5,788 nucleotides of DNA from an uncultured Chloroflexota bacterium (GCA_903904765.1 CAIVEA010000547.1:1-5788); one strand, 5' to 3'. Counted from the first letter of the stretch, positions 1 through 5,788 are shown. Program-made: numbers and translations. Notes: generated from the sequence alone by a model not told the origin.

Positions 1-141
1 ATCACCCTCTCCAACACGCGGAGTACCGCTTTGGAGAGGGGAAGTAAGATGGTATTACACCCTTCGCCCTGAGGGAGAAGGGATGGGGATGAGGGTTATC
101 CCGCAAAAAACCTACCCTTGAAAGGGGATTGGGGGTGAGGG
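1..141. repeat. Palindromic G/C-run intergenic repeat cluster
   Basis: This non-coding stretch holds three hairpins in a row. The first pairs 5-14 with 31-40 (ten perfect base pairs, CCCTCTCCAA with TTGGAGAGGG) and has a second inner stem of four pairs (18-21 with 26-29). The second pairs 60-65 with 77-82 (CCCTTC/GAAGGG) with an inner CCC/GGG stem. The third is short (115-118 with 123-126). Read on the minus strand it starts CCCTCACCCCCAATCCCC, a wording I know from dispersed intergenic repeats in Chloroflexota and some other GC-rich bacteria. It abuts the stop codon of the minus-strand ATPase gene. No plausible protein is encoded; the reading frame running through it on the minus strand is a by-product of low-complexity sequence. 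The left end is cut by the window, so the full unit cannot be defined. Confidence 0.6.
105..126 (-). terminator. Possible weak terminator of the ATPase gene
   Basis: On the minus strand, 16 bases past the ATPase stop codon, a short stem (CCCT/AGGG, 123-126 with 115-118, loop of four) is followed after four bases by six T residues (105-110 read on the minus strand). The stem is only four or five pairs and the T-run is not immediately adjacent, so this is a marginal intrinsic terminator. The stronger hairpins further downstream (60-82 and 5-40) lack T-runs but could assist transcript ending or 3' end protection. Confidence 0.25.
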
Positions 142-1449
142 CTACCCGCCGCCGACCAGCGTCACGGTGGGGGCGGCGGTCACGGCGGGGGGCGTAGTGC
201 GTTGTTGACCGCCCAGCAGCGCCAGCCCTGCCGCCAGCAGCACCAGCAGCAGCACCGCCACCAGCAGCGCCCATCCCCAGCGCGACGAACGCGGCACAAC
301 CCGCGCCGCCGCCGTATCGCTCAGGCGCACATGCTCCAGCAGCCACGTTTGCAACAGCCCGCCATTCAGCGTGATTCCGCCGCCCGCGTGGACGATTAGT
401 TCGTCATATTCCAACCCGCGCAGCGCGGCATGAATCGCCGTCCGATCTAGCGGATAATCGGATTCGATCAGCCATGTTTCCACATCGGCGGCGGCGGGCG
501 GCTTCAGCGGGTCGGCATACACCAGTTGCGTGAGCGCGGTCAGCACAAGGCGCTCGTTGCGCGACAGGTCATCCCACAGCGTTTGAAATTCATCCTCGCT
601 CTGCGCGTAAACCGACGGCGTGACCACCTTCACATCGTCCGCTGTCAGGCGCGTGACCGCCGGAACGGTCTCCCACTGCTTGTACAGCAGGAAGCCGTAG
701 CGTTGCAGCAGGCGCGGACGACCTGCCGTCGCTCTGTACGCTGCCGCCACGCCCGCATCGTTCAGCGTATACACGCCATCCACCGGAGTACGCAGCAGTT
801 CTGTCGCCGTCGCCAGATCGAGGTTCATCAGGCGGTAGACATCGGTCAGGCCGATGAGGGGCGCGAGGGAGGCGAGGCTGGCCTCGTAGCGGCTGTCCAC
901 CGCCAGCACAATCCCTAGCTGCGTGTATTCGGTCAGCAGATCGGTCAGGAACGTCAGATGATCGTGCGGCAGGCGTTCCTGCTTGAGCGCGGTGAGCAGC
1001 GTGCCCGCATCATCCAACAGGTATACCAGCCGCCGCCCCCACAGCGCCGCCATCAACTCGCGCAGGAACGTCCCTTTGAACCAGTCGCGCAGCACCTCCG
1101 GTTCGGCATCCTCCGGCGGATTCACCTCCGGCGGGTGCAACCCGGCCTGCACCAGCGACTCGGATGCTGAGGCCGCCAGCGTTCGCAGCCAGCTATCCTC
1201 GCTCGCCAGCGTCAACAACCGCAGCGGGAGATAGGCGCTGACGGTATGGGCATCCAGAATGTCGTGGAAGCGCCGCAGCAGCGCCGTCTTGCCGCTGTCG
1301 CGCCGCCCCAGCAGCAGCACGCGGCGCGGCGCGTTCGGGCTGGCGAACTGCTGGTAGACATGCTCGAATGCGCCATGCAAGCGAACGAACGGCGCGAGGG
1401 TGACATCATCTTCGGTCAAAGGGCGATAGGGATTATGGTCAACAGCCAT
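142..1449 (-). CDS. STAND/AAA-type ATPase with C-terminal membrane anchor
   Basis: The 435-residue protein is a P-loop ATPase of the AAA_16/STAND-like kind, probably a cytoplasmic signalling or assembly ATPase held at the inner membrane. Visible motifs: Walker A GRRDSGKT (48-55), Walker B LVYLLDD (141-147), a sensor-1-like strand VLAVDSR (181-187), and a GRP version of the STAND GxP motif (243-245) followed by LLQ. Residues about 290-375 look like a winged helix (LSRNERLVLTAL, then IHAALRGLEYDELI). One hydrophobic segment at about 392-412 follows a basic stretch (RVVPRSSR), giving an N-in topology with a 21-residue Pro/Thr/Val tail outside. The Walker B ends in DD rather than DE. I chose the ATG at 1447-1449; a TTG two codons earlier is possible, but neither has a good Shine-Dalgarno. 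The gene is transcribed away from the ABC cluster. The target is unknown; no effector domain (nuclease, TIR, protease) is seen. Confidence 0.85.
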   Translation of the reverse strand: MAVDHNPYRPLTEDDVTLAPFVRLHGAFEHVYQQFASPNAPRRVLLLGRRDSGKTALLRRFHDILDAHTVSAYLPLRLLTLASEDSWLRTLAASASESLVQAGLHPPEVNPPEDAEPEVLRDWFKGTFLRELMAALWGRRLVYLLDDAGTLLTALKQERLPHDHLTFLTDLLTEYTQLGIVLAVDSRYEASLASLAPLIGLTDVYRLMNLDLATATELLRTPVDGVYTLNDAGVAAAYRATAGRPRLLQRYGFLLYKQWETVPAVTRLTADDVKVVTPSVYAQSEDEFQTLWDDLSRNERLVLTALTQLVYADPLKPPAAADVETWLIESDYPLDRTAIHAALRGLEYDELIVHAGGGITLNGGLLQTWLLEHVRLSDTAAARVVPRSSRWGWALLVAVLLLVLLAAGLALLGGQQRTTPPAVTAAPTVTLVGGG

Positions 1450-1483
1450 GCACAAGCCCGATATTTAGTGAAAATTTAACCTG

Positions 1484-1492
1484 AGTATACCA
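1484..1492 (-). promoter_or_regulatory. Candidate extended -10 promoter for the ATPase gene
   Basis: Read on the minus strand this is TGG-TATACT, an extended -10 (TGn) plus a five-of-six match to TATAAT. It would start transcription roughly 28-30 bases before the ATG at 1449. No good -35 is present at the expected spacing (CACCTT), which is compatible with an extended -10 promoter. Confidence 0.45.
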
Positions 1493-1501
1493 TTTCCTCG
1501 G

Positions 1502-1530
1502 TTGGCAAGGTGAACGTTCAAAGATAGACT
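1502..1530 (+). promoter_or_regulatory. Candidate sigma70-type promoter for the ABC operon
   Basis: TTGGCA (1502-1507, five of six to the -35 consensus) is followed after exactly 17 bases by TAGACT (1525-1530, four of six to the -10 consensus, with the conserved TA and final T). This would place the start near 1537 and give a leader of about 35 bases, rich in T, before the permease gene. It is the only well-spaced pair I found in the gap. Confidence 0.5.
1511..1520. promoter_or_regulatory. Perfect 10-bp palindrome, candidate operator
   Basis: TGAACGTTCA is its own reverse complement. It lies wholly inside the 17-base spacer of the candidate ABC-operon promoter and just upstream of the candidate promoter of the divergent ATPase gene, so a bound dimeric repressor could affect both. 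I do not recognise the cognate regulator: it contains the GAAC/GTTC half-sites seen in Gram-positive-type LexA boxes, but without their four-base spacer. Confidence 0.35.
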
Positions 1531-1561
1531 CGTATCAGTTTTCTTTTTTATATTTCCGATT

Positions 1562-1566
1562 AGGAG
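1562..1566 (+). promoter_or_regulatory. Ribosome binding site of the permease gene
   Basis: AGGAG sits five bases before the ATG at 1572 and fixes that start. It is the clearest Shine-Dalgarno sequence in the window. Confidence 0.8.
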
Positions 1567-1571
1567 ATTGC

Positions 1572-3299
1572 ATGACCGTCCGTCCCCATATTTTCGGGCA
1601 GACACAGAGTGATCGCGCCTTCGGGTGGATAGATCTGCTCATCCTGCTGGTCGTGGGCGGCGTGCTGTATCTGGGCATTCGCATTTCATTCAATTCGCCC
1701 AACATCATCAACGGCCCGCAAATCAGCCTCGAACCCGCCGCGCTGCCTTATTACGCTTTCCTCTCGTTGCGCCGGATGCTGCTGGCCTACGGATTATCGC
1801 TGCTGTTCTCGCTGGGGTACGGCTATGCGGCTGCCCGCCGCAAAGGGGCAGATCGCTGGCTGCTGCCCGTGCTGGACATCCTACAATCCGTCCCCATCCT
1901 GTCGTTCCTGCCGGTGGTGCTGCTCAGTTTGACCAGCATCCTACCGCAGCAAACAGCCGTCGAGTTGGCCTCGATCATTCTGATTTTCACCTCGCAAGCA
2001 TGGAATCTCACCTTCAGCTTCTATCAATCGCTGGTCACGCTGCCCAAAGAACTGCGTGAAGCCGCCGCCATGTTCCGCTTCAGCGCGTGGCTGCGCTTCC
2101 GCGAAGTCGAGTTGCCTTTCGCCACCATCGGCCTGATCTGGAACAGCGTGATGTCGTGGGCGGGCGGCTGGTTCTTCCTGATGGCCGCCGAGATTTTCGC
2201 CGTCGGGGATAAAGACTTCCGCCTGCCGGGGTTAGGCGCGTTCCTGCAAACCGCCGCCGCGCAGGGGGACGGGCAGGCGCTCCTGCTGGGCATCGGCACG
2301 CTGGTGCTGGTCATCGTGCTGCTTGACCAACTGGTGTGGAGACCGCTGCTGGCATGGGCGGAACGCTTCAAAGTGTCGCAGGTGGAAAGTGATGCGCCCG
2401 CAACCTCATGGTTCTACAACGGCCTGCGCCGTTCCCCCCTCGCGGAATGGTCAGCCCGCTTGATCGCGCCGCTGATGAACCGCCTGAATGACCAGCTCAA
2501 CCGCCCACCCGCCACCATCGAAAGCCTCGAACGGGCGGACGTTCACGGACGGCGCACACTGGTCGGCTGGCTATTCCTGCTCACCCTCGGCACAGTCATC
2601 GCCTTTGCCGGGCTGGAAACGGTGCGACTGCTCTCTACACTCAGTACGGATGAATGGCTGCACATCGTCATCGGGGCGGCAGCGACGTTGTTACGGGTGG
2701 GGGTGGCGGTCATCATTGCGCTGGTCTGGACGATTCCGGTAGGCGTGCTGATCGGCACAAACGCCCGCGCCGCCCGACTGCTGCAACCTGTCGTGCAGAT
2801 TCTGGCAGCCATCCCTGCCACCGCGCTGTTTCCGGTGCTGCTCATCGGCCTCGTCGGGCAGCCGGGGGGAACGAATATCGCCGCCATCTTGCTCATGCTG
2901 CTCGGTACGCAGTGGTATCTGCTGTTCAACATCATCGCAGGAGCCAGCGCGATTCCGATTGACCTGATCTATACCAGTGATTTGATGCAACTCAAAGGCT
3001 GGCGGCGCTGGCGCACGCTCATCCTGCCTTCGCTGTTCCCGTATATCATCACCGGACTCATCACCGCTGCGGGCGGCGCGTGGAACGCCAGCATCGTCGC
3101 CGAATACACCTCGTTCGGCGGGCAAACCCACATCGTCACCGGACTCGGCTCCACCATCACCGCCGCCACCGCACAGGAAAACTACGCGCTGCTGCTGGCC
3201 TCCACCCTGACGATGATCGTGATCGTGGTCGGCATCAACCGGCTATTCTTCCGCCGCCTGTTCCGCATCGCCCAGACTCGTTTCCGCATGGATCAATAA
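1572..3299 (+). CDS. Fused (duplicated) ABC transporter permease, NitT/TauT-like
   Basis: This 575-residue inner-membrane protein carries two binding-protein-dependent permease (BPD_transp_1) units in one chain, twice the size of a usual single-unit permease such as SsuC/TauC. I count about twelve membrane segments: roughly 20-36, 62-86, 97-122, 131-150, 185-212, 236-258, then after a hydrophilic linker (260-325) 330-350, 363-395, 402-428, 434-455, 488-512 and 538-558. The first unit has a recognisable EAA coupling loop (E163-A-A with V179-E-L-P182), though the usual Gly is Arg169. The equivalent loop of the second unit, ending LILP (483-486), has lost the EAA signature. The layout matches what I recall as COG4986, duplicated anion-transporter permeases. 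The ATPase gene follows after 5 bp and surely encodes the partner. The substrate is unknown: the anion label is by family only, and no substrate-binding protein is in the window. Confidence 0.94.
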   Translation: MTVRPHIFGQTQSDRAFGWIDLLILLVVGGVLYLGIRISFNSPNIINGPQISLEPAALPYYAFLSLRRMLLAYGLSLLFSLGYGYAAARRKGADRWLLPVLDILQSVPILSFLPVVLLSLTSILPQQTAVELASIILIFTSQAWNLTFSFYQSLVTLPKELREAAAMFRFSAWLRFREVELPFATIGLIWNSVMSWAGGWFFLMAAEIFAVGDKDFRLPGLGAFLQTAAAQGDGQALLLGIGTLVLVIVLLDQLVWRPLLAWAERFKVSQVESDAPATSWFYNGLRRSPLAEWSARLIAPLMNRLNDQLNRPPATIESLERADVHGRRTLVGWLFLLTLGTVIAFAGLETVRLLSTLSTDEWLHIVIGAAATLLRVGVAVIIALVWTIPVGVLIGTNARAARLLQPVVQILAAIPATALFPVLLIGLVGQPGGTNIAAILLMLLGTQWYLLFNIIAGASAIPIDLIYTSDLMQLKGWRRWRTLILPSLFPYIITGLITAAGGAWNASIVAEYTSFGGQTHIVTGLGSTITAATAQENYALLLASTLTMIVIVVGINRLFFRRLFRIAQTRFRMDQ

Positions 3300-3304
3300 C
3301 AACT

Positions 3305-4618
3305 ATGGCTACCGAAATCCTGCTCCAACTCCAGCAAGTGACCCGCGTATTCGGTGAAGGTGATCGTCAGTTCGCTGCTGTTAAGGACATCAACCTTGAG
3401 CTGCGTTCGGGCGAATTTGTCGCGCTGCTCGGCCCTTCCGGTTGTGGCAAAAGCACGCTGCTGCGAATGATTACCGGTCTGATCGAATCATCATCGGGGC
3501 AGATTCACTATCGCGGGCAACCCGTCAAAGGTGTGAACCCGTATTCGACGATGGTCTTTCAGAGTTTCGCGCTCTACCCTTGGCTGACAGTGCTGGACAA
3601 TGTGGCGCTGGCACTGGAAGCCCGCGCCATACCCACCGCCCAGCGCCGCACCGAAGCCGAAAAGCTGATTGACCTTGTGGGTTTGGACGGGTTCGAGTCA
3701 GCCTATCCGCGTGAGCTTTCCGGCGGGATGCGCCAGAAAGTGGGGTTCGCCCGTGCCATCGCGGTGCAACCGGAACTGCTGTGCTTGGATGAGCCGTTCA
3801 GTGCGCTGGATGTGTTGAGCGCCGAAGCTCTGCGCGGCGAATTGATGGAACTGTGGACGGGCGGCAAACTGCCCATCAAAGCCATTTTGATGGTCAGCCA
3901 CAACATCGAAGAAGCGATTTTGATGGCCGATCGCATCGTGGTCATGGGCAAAGAACCCGGCCACATCGTCACCGAAATCCGCGTGGAACTCCCGCAGCCA
4001 CGCCAACGCAAAGATGCCGCGTTCGAGGCGCTGATTGACCGCATCTATGCCGCCATCGCGGGGCGCACCGGCACCGAAGCGAACGAAGCCGGGTCTGCAC
4101 CGGGCATCCCCGGCCCCACCCGCCTGCTGCCCGAATCGTCAGTGGTGGCACTGGCAGGTATGCTGGAACATATCAACGACATCAAGGGCAAACAGGACAT
4201 CTATAAACTGGATGATAATCTAGGCATTGATATGGCTGAGTTGATTCAGATCATCGAAATGGGCGAGATTCTCGGTTTCGTCCACGTCGAATCCGGCGAT
4301 ATTCAGATCACCCCGCTGGGGCAAACCTTCGCAGAAGCCTCCATCCTCGTCCGCAAAGAAATCTTCGCCAACCGCGCCCGCCGCCTGCCCATGATCCGCT
4401 GGGTGATGGATATGTTGCGTGCCGCGCCGGATAACGCGCTGCCGTGGCGCGTCTTCCATACGGCGCTGCTGCCTGAATTCCCCGAAGAAATGGCGACCCA
4501 TCAACTGGATGTGGCGATTGACTGGGGACGTTACGCCGAACTCATAGACTATGATGACCGCGACGAAACGCTGAGTTTAGACCCGTCCGGCGGCAAGCTG
4601 GCCGAACCCACCTATTAG
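3305..4618 (+). CDS. ABC transporter ATPase with C-terminal AAA-associated domain
   Basis: This is the cytoplasmic energising subunit for the fused permease, 437 residues against about 250 for a plain NitT/TauT-type ATPase (SsuB/TauB). Residues 6-250 form a complete ABC domain: Walker A GPSGCGKST (43-51), Q-loop Q86, signature LSGGMRQKV (138-146), Walker B LLCLDEPF with catalytic E163, D-loop SALD (166-169) and switch H199. All key residues are intact, so it should hydrolyse ATP. After an Ala/Gly/Pro-rich linker (about 252-272), residues about 275-425 form a second domain matching my memory of AAA_assoc_C (PF09821), with a winged-helix feel (DMAELIQIIEMGEILGFV, then DIQITPLGQTFAEA); its role is unknown and may be regulatory. 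The ATG at 3305 is five bases after the permease stop and has no clear Shine-Dalgarno, suggesting translational coupling. A frame open further upstream is antisense-like overlap with the permease and was not used. Confidence 0.95.
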   Translation: MATEILLQLQQVTRVFGEGDRQFAAVKDINLELRSGEFVALLGPSGCGKSTLLRMITGLIESSSGQIHYRGQPVKGVNPYSTMVFQSFALYPWLTVLDNVALALEARAIPTAQRRTEAEKLIDLVGLDGFESAYPRELSGGMRQKVGFARAIAVQPELLCLDEPFSALDVLSAEALRGELMELWTGGKLPIKAILMVSHNIEEAILMADRIVVMGKEPGHIVTEIRVELPQPRQRKDAAFEALIDRIYAAIAGRTGTEANEAGSAPGIPGPTRLLPESSVVALAGMLEHINDIKGKQDIYKLDDNLGIDMAELIQIIEMGEILGFVHVESGDIQITPLGQTFAEASILVRKEIFANRARRLPMIRWVMDMLRAAPDNALPWRVFHTALLPEFPEEMATHQLDVAIDWGRYAELIDYDDRDETLSLDPSGGKLAEPTY

Positions 4619-4619
4619 A

Positions 4620-4624
4620 AAGGA
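4620..4624 (+). promoter_or_regulatory. Ribosome binding site of the methyltransferase gene
   Basis: AAGGA lies eight bases before the ATG at 4633, directly after the stop codon of the ABC ATPase gene. It supports this start and independent translation within the same transcript. Confidence 0.65.
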
Positions 4625-4632
4625 ACGTCCTC

Positions 4633-5280
4633 ATGTCGTGTTGCCGCCATTGTGAAGGTGCGGAAGATGTATTCAGCCGGGGCGTGGCGCGGAGCGATCT
4701 GGACAGCTACCGCCGCAAAGGAGCATCGAAGCAAACCCACATGCTACTGGCGGCGCTGCGGGCAGCGGGAGTCGAAGGGCGCAGCCTGCTGGATGTGGGC
4801 GGTGGCGTGGGCGCGATTCAGCATGAGCTATTCGCGGCAGGGCTGGAGAACGCCATGCAGGTAGATGCCTCGTCCGCCTACCTCGCCGCCTCACAGGAAG
4901 AAGCCGCCCGCCGGGGACATGCCGAACGTGTGACCTATATTCATGGCAACTTCGTGGATGTGTCGGACACGCTGGATAGCGCCGATTATGTCACGCTGGA
5001 TAGGGTGATCTGCTGTTACCCGGATATGCCCGCGCTGGTCAGCCGTTCGGCGGCACGGGCACGGCAACTGTACGCGCTGGTGTACCCGCGTGATCGCTGG
5101 TGGTCGCGCCTCGGAATCCATCTGCTCAACCTCACCTTCTGGCTGCGGCGCAACCCGTTCCGCGTGTTCGTCCACCCTTCGGCGCAAGTGGATGCGATTG
5201 CAACCTCCGCCGGATTGGAGCTGCATTCGCGCCAGTTCGCCGGACTGTGGCAAGTGGTCGTTTACGCCCGCACTAAATGA
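4633..5280 (+). CDS. Class I SAM-dependent methyltransferase with Cys-rich N-terminus
   Basis: The 215-residue protein is a small cytoplasmic Rossmann-fold methyltransferase. Motif I is LLDVGGGVGAI (52-62), the SAM ribose-binding acidic strand is VDAS (77-80), and a motif II/III region reads GNF (105-107), then DRVICCYPDM (123-132). The wording of motif I plus the CCYPDM segment recalls Mg-protoporphyrin methyltransferase relatives (BchM/ChlM), but the rest does not let me name a substrate, and nothing else for chlorophyll synthesis is here. The N-terminus carries CCxxC (C3, C4, C7, with H6), and a second Cys pair (C127, C128) follows strand four; together these could bind metal or metalloid, which is inference. 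A short hydrophobic stretch, LGIHLLNLTFWL (160-171), may form a substrate lid or membrane contact. It follows the transporter ATPase by 14 bp and is almost certainly cotranscribed. Confidence 0.88.
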   Translation: MSCCRHCEGAEDVFSRGVARSDLDSYRRKGASKQTHMLLAALRAAGVEGRSLLDVGGGVGAIQHELFAAGLENAMQVDASSAYLAASQEEAARRGHAERVTYIHGNFVDVSDTLDSADYVTLDRVICCYPDMPALVSRSAARARQLYALVYPRDRWWSRLGIHLLNLTFWLRRNPFRVFVHPSAQVDAIATSAGLELHSRQFAGLWQVVVYARTK

Positions 5281-5305
5281 GCGCCGCGCCATTACCCCAT
5301 CATCC

Positions 5306-5334
5306 TTGAAACGGATTATGATAAGCCGTAAGTT
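5306..5334 (+). promoter_or_regulatory. Weak candidate promoter for the kinase gene
   Basis: TTGAAA (5306-5311) is followed after 17 bases by TAAGTT (5329-5334), which matches only three of six -10 positions but keeps the TA and final T. A better -10-like word, TATGAT (5317-5322), has no usable -35 at the right distance. The kinase may instead be read through from the methyltransferase gene, since no terminator is seen between them. Confidence 0.25.
5312..5328. promoter_or_regulatory. 17-bp imperfect dyad, candidate operator
   Basis: The sequence reads CGG-a-TTAT-g-ATAA-g-CCG: two arms of eight around a single central base, with seven of eight positions symmetric. It lies in the 91-bp gap before the kinase gene and fills the spacer of the weak candidate promoter. 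With only one to three loop bases it would be a poor RNA hairpin and has no T-run, so a DNA-binding site for a dimeric regulator is more likely than a terminator. Confidence 0.4.
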
Positions 5335-5371
5335 CCCACTCGCTGATTTGCGGGGGTATTGATCGGCGATC

Positions 5372-5788
5372 ATGCAAACCATCATTAACAATCGGTACAG
5401 ACTGGATGAACTGATTGGCACAGGAGCCACCGGTCGGGTCTATGCGACCCATGATTTGTGGGATCAAGAGGATGTGGCGCTCAAATATGTGCTGAAGTTG
5501 GAACAGGGACAGCCCCCGTCACCGAATTTTAACCGGAATCTAGATTTCGCCCGCGAATTTCAAATCGTGGCCACGCTGCGCGACCCGCATGTAGTGGACG
5601 TGATTGACTTCGGCTTCGACGAACAACAGTCGCCGTTCTTCACTATGACGCTGCTGCGTGATGCACAGGACATCATCACCGTCAGCAAGGACAAGAGCGA
5701 TGTTGAAAAAATAAAGCTCCTCATCCAGTTGCTGGAAGGTGTGGAATATCTGCACCGCCGCAACATCCTCCACCGCGATCTCAAACCC
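5372..5788 (+). CDS. Hanks-type Ser/Thr protein kinase, N-terminal part (cut by window)
   Basis: The first 139 codons of a protein kinase are present and the frame is open to the window edge. Visible: glycine-rich loop GTGATGRVY (16-24), ATP-anchoring K38 in VALKYV, probable helix-C Glu E62 in AREFQIV, hinge region FFTMTLL (89-95), and the catalytic loop HRDLKP (134-139) with D136. All catalytic residues reached so far are intact. An in-frame stop at 5360-5362 excludes any start earlier than the ATG at 5372; no strong Shine-Dalgarno is visible (a G-run at 5352-5356 is too far). The kinase domain starts about eight residues in, so there is no N-terminal extension. The wording (REFQIVATLRDPHVVDVIDFGFD, FFTM) resembles kinases that continue into large AAA/STAND-ATPase and sensor regions, as in PknK-like proteins, but that part is outside the window. 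It phosphorylates Ser/Thr of unknown targets. Confidence 0.93.
   Translation, partial: MQTIINNRYRLDELIGTGATGRVYATHDLWDQEDVALKYVLKLEQGQPPSPNFNRNLDFAREFQIVATLRDPHVVDVIDFGFDEQQSPFFTMTLLRDAQDIITVSKDKSDVEKIKLLIQLLEGVEYLHRRNILHRDLKP

Noticed and set aside
1..141. CRISPR array
   Set aside because: The hairpins differ in sequence and spacing; there are no identical repeats separated by unique spacers of constant length.
2..346. Minus-strand reading frame rich in Gly/Ala at the left end
   Set aside because: It overlaps the 3' end of the ATPase gene in another frame and continues into palindromic repeat; its composition is low-complexity and no domain is visible.
1549..1554. TATATT as the -10 of the ABC operon
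   Set aside because: No -35 lies at 15-19 bases upstream, and transcription would start within the ribosome binding site.
2691..3131. 146-residue minus-strand frame inside the permease gene
   Set aside because: It is highly charged (Asp/Arg/Gln-rich) and antisense to well-supported membrane segments; it reflects GC-rich codon bias.
3080..3304. N-terminal extension of the ABC ATPase frame
   Set aside because: The extension is Arg/His-rich and lies over the permease 3' end; the ABC domain starts normally from the ATG at 3305.
4633..5280. Naming the methyltransferase bchM
   Set aside because: Only short motifs recall that family, no bacteriochlorophyll genes are nearby, and the Cys-rich N-terminus is not a feature I associate with it.
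4891..5430. 179-residue minus-strand frame opposite the methyltransferase and kinase start
   Set aside because: It is antisense to two clear genes, has Arg/His-rich mixed composition typical of shadow frames, and lacks a domain or ribosome binding site.

Overview
The window looks like chromosomal DNA from a Chloroflexota bacterium (Anaerolineae-like lineages are the best guess). This is an inference from three things: GC-rich coding sequence with AT-rich gaps; a Pro/Ala/Leu-rich AAA/STAND-type ATPase with a C-terminal membrane anchor, and the start of a Hanks-type kinase whose wording (reads FFTMTLL and LEGVEYLHRRNILHRDLKP) resembles the large multidomain kinases of that phylum; and a G/C-run palindromic intergenic repeat of the kind scattered through such genomes. 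No rRNA, tRNA or other marker gene is present, so the assignment is tentative.

Layout. Positions 1-141 are non-coding and consist of a set of small hairpins with CCCTC/GAGGG runs. A minus-strand gene (142-1449) encodes a STAND/AAA-type ATPase with a C-terminal winged-helix region and a single membrane anchor. A 122-bp AT-rich divergent gap (1450-1571) separates it from a plus-strand cluster and carries candidate back-to-back promoters with a perfect 10-bp palindrome between them. The plus cluster is: a duplicated (fused) ABC permease (1572-3299), its ATPase with an extra C-terminal AAA-associated domain (3305-4618), and a SAM-dependent methyltransferase with a Cys-rich N-terminus (4633-5280). 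Gaps of 5 and 14 bp indicate one transcription unit. After a 91-bp gap with a 17-bp imperfect dyad, a Ser/Thr protein kinase gene begins at 5372 and runs off the right edge.

How the genes fit together. The permease and ATPase form a NitT/TauT-like importer in which both membrane halves sit on one chain and the ATPase probably works as a homodimer. No substrate-binding protein is encoded in the window, so the substrate cannot be named. The methyltransferase is probably cotranscribed and may act on something linked to the transported compound, but nothing in the sequence proves this. The flanking membrane ATPase and kinase look like signalling proteins; a link to the transporter is only suggested by proximity. 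The transporter-methyltransferase unit is the most interesting part; I see no clear evidence of a wholly new kind of system.
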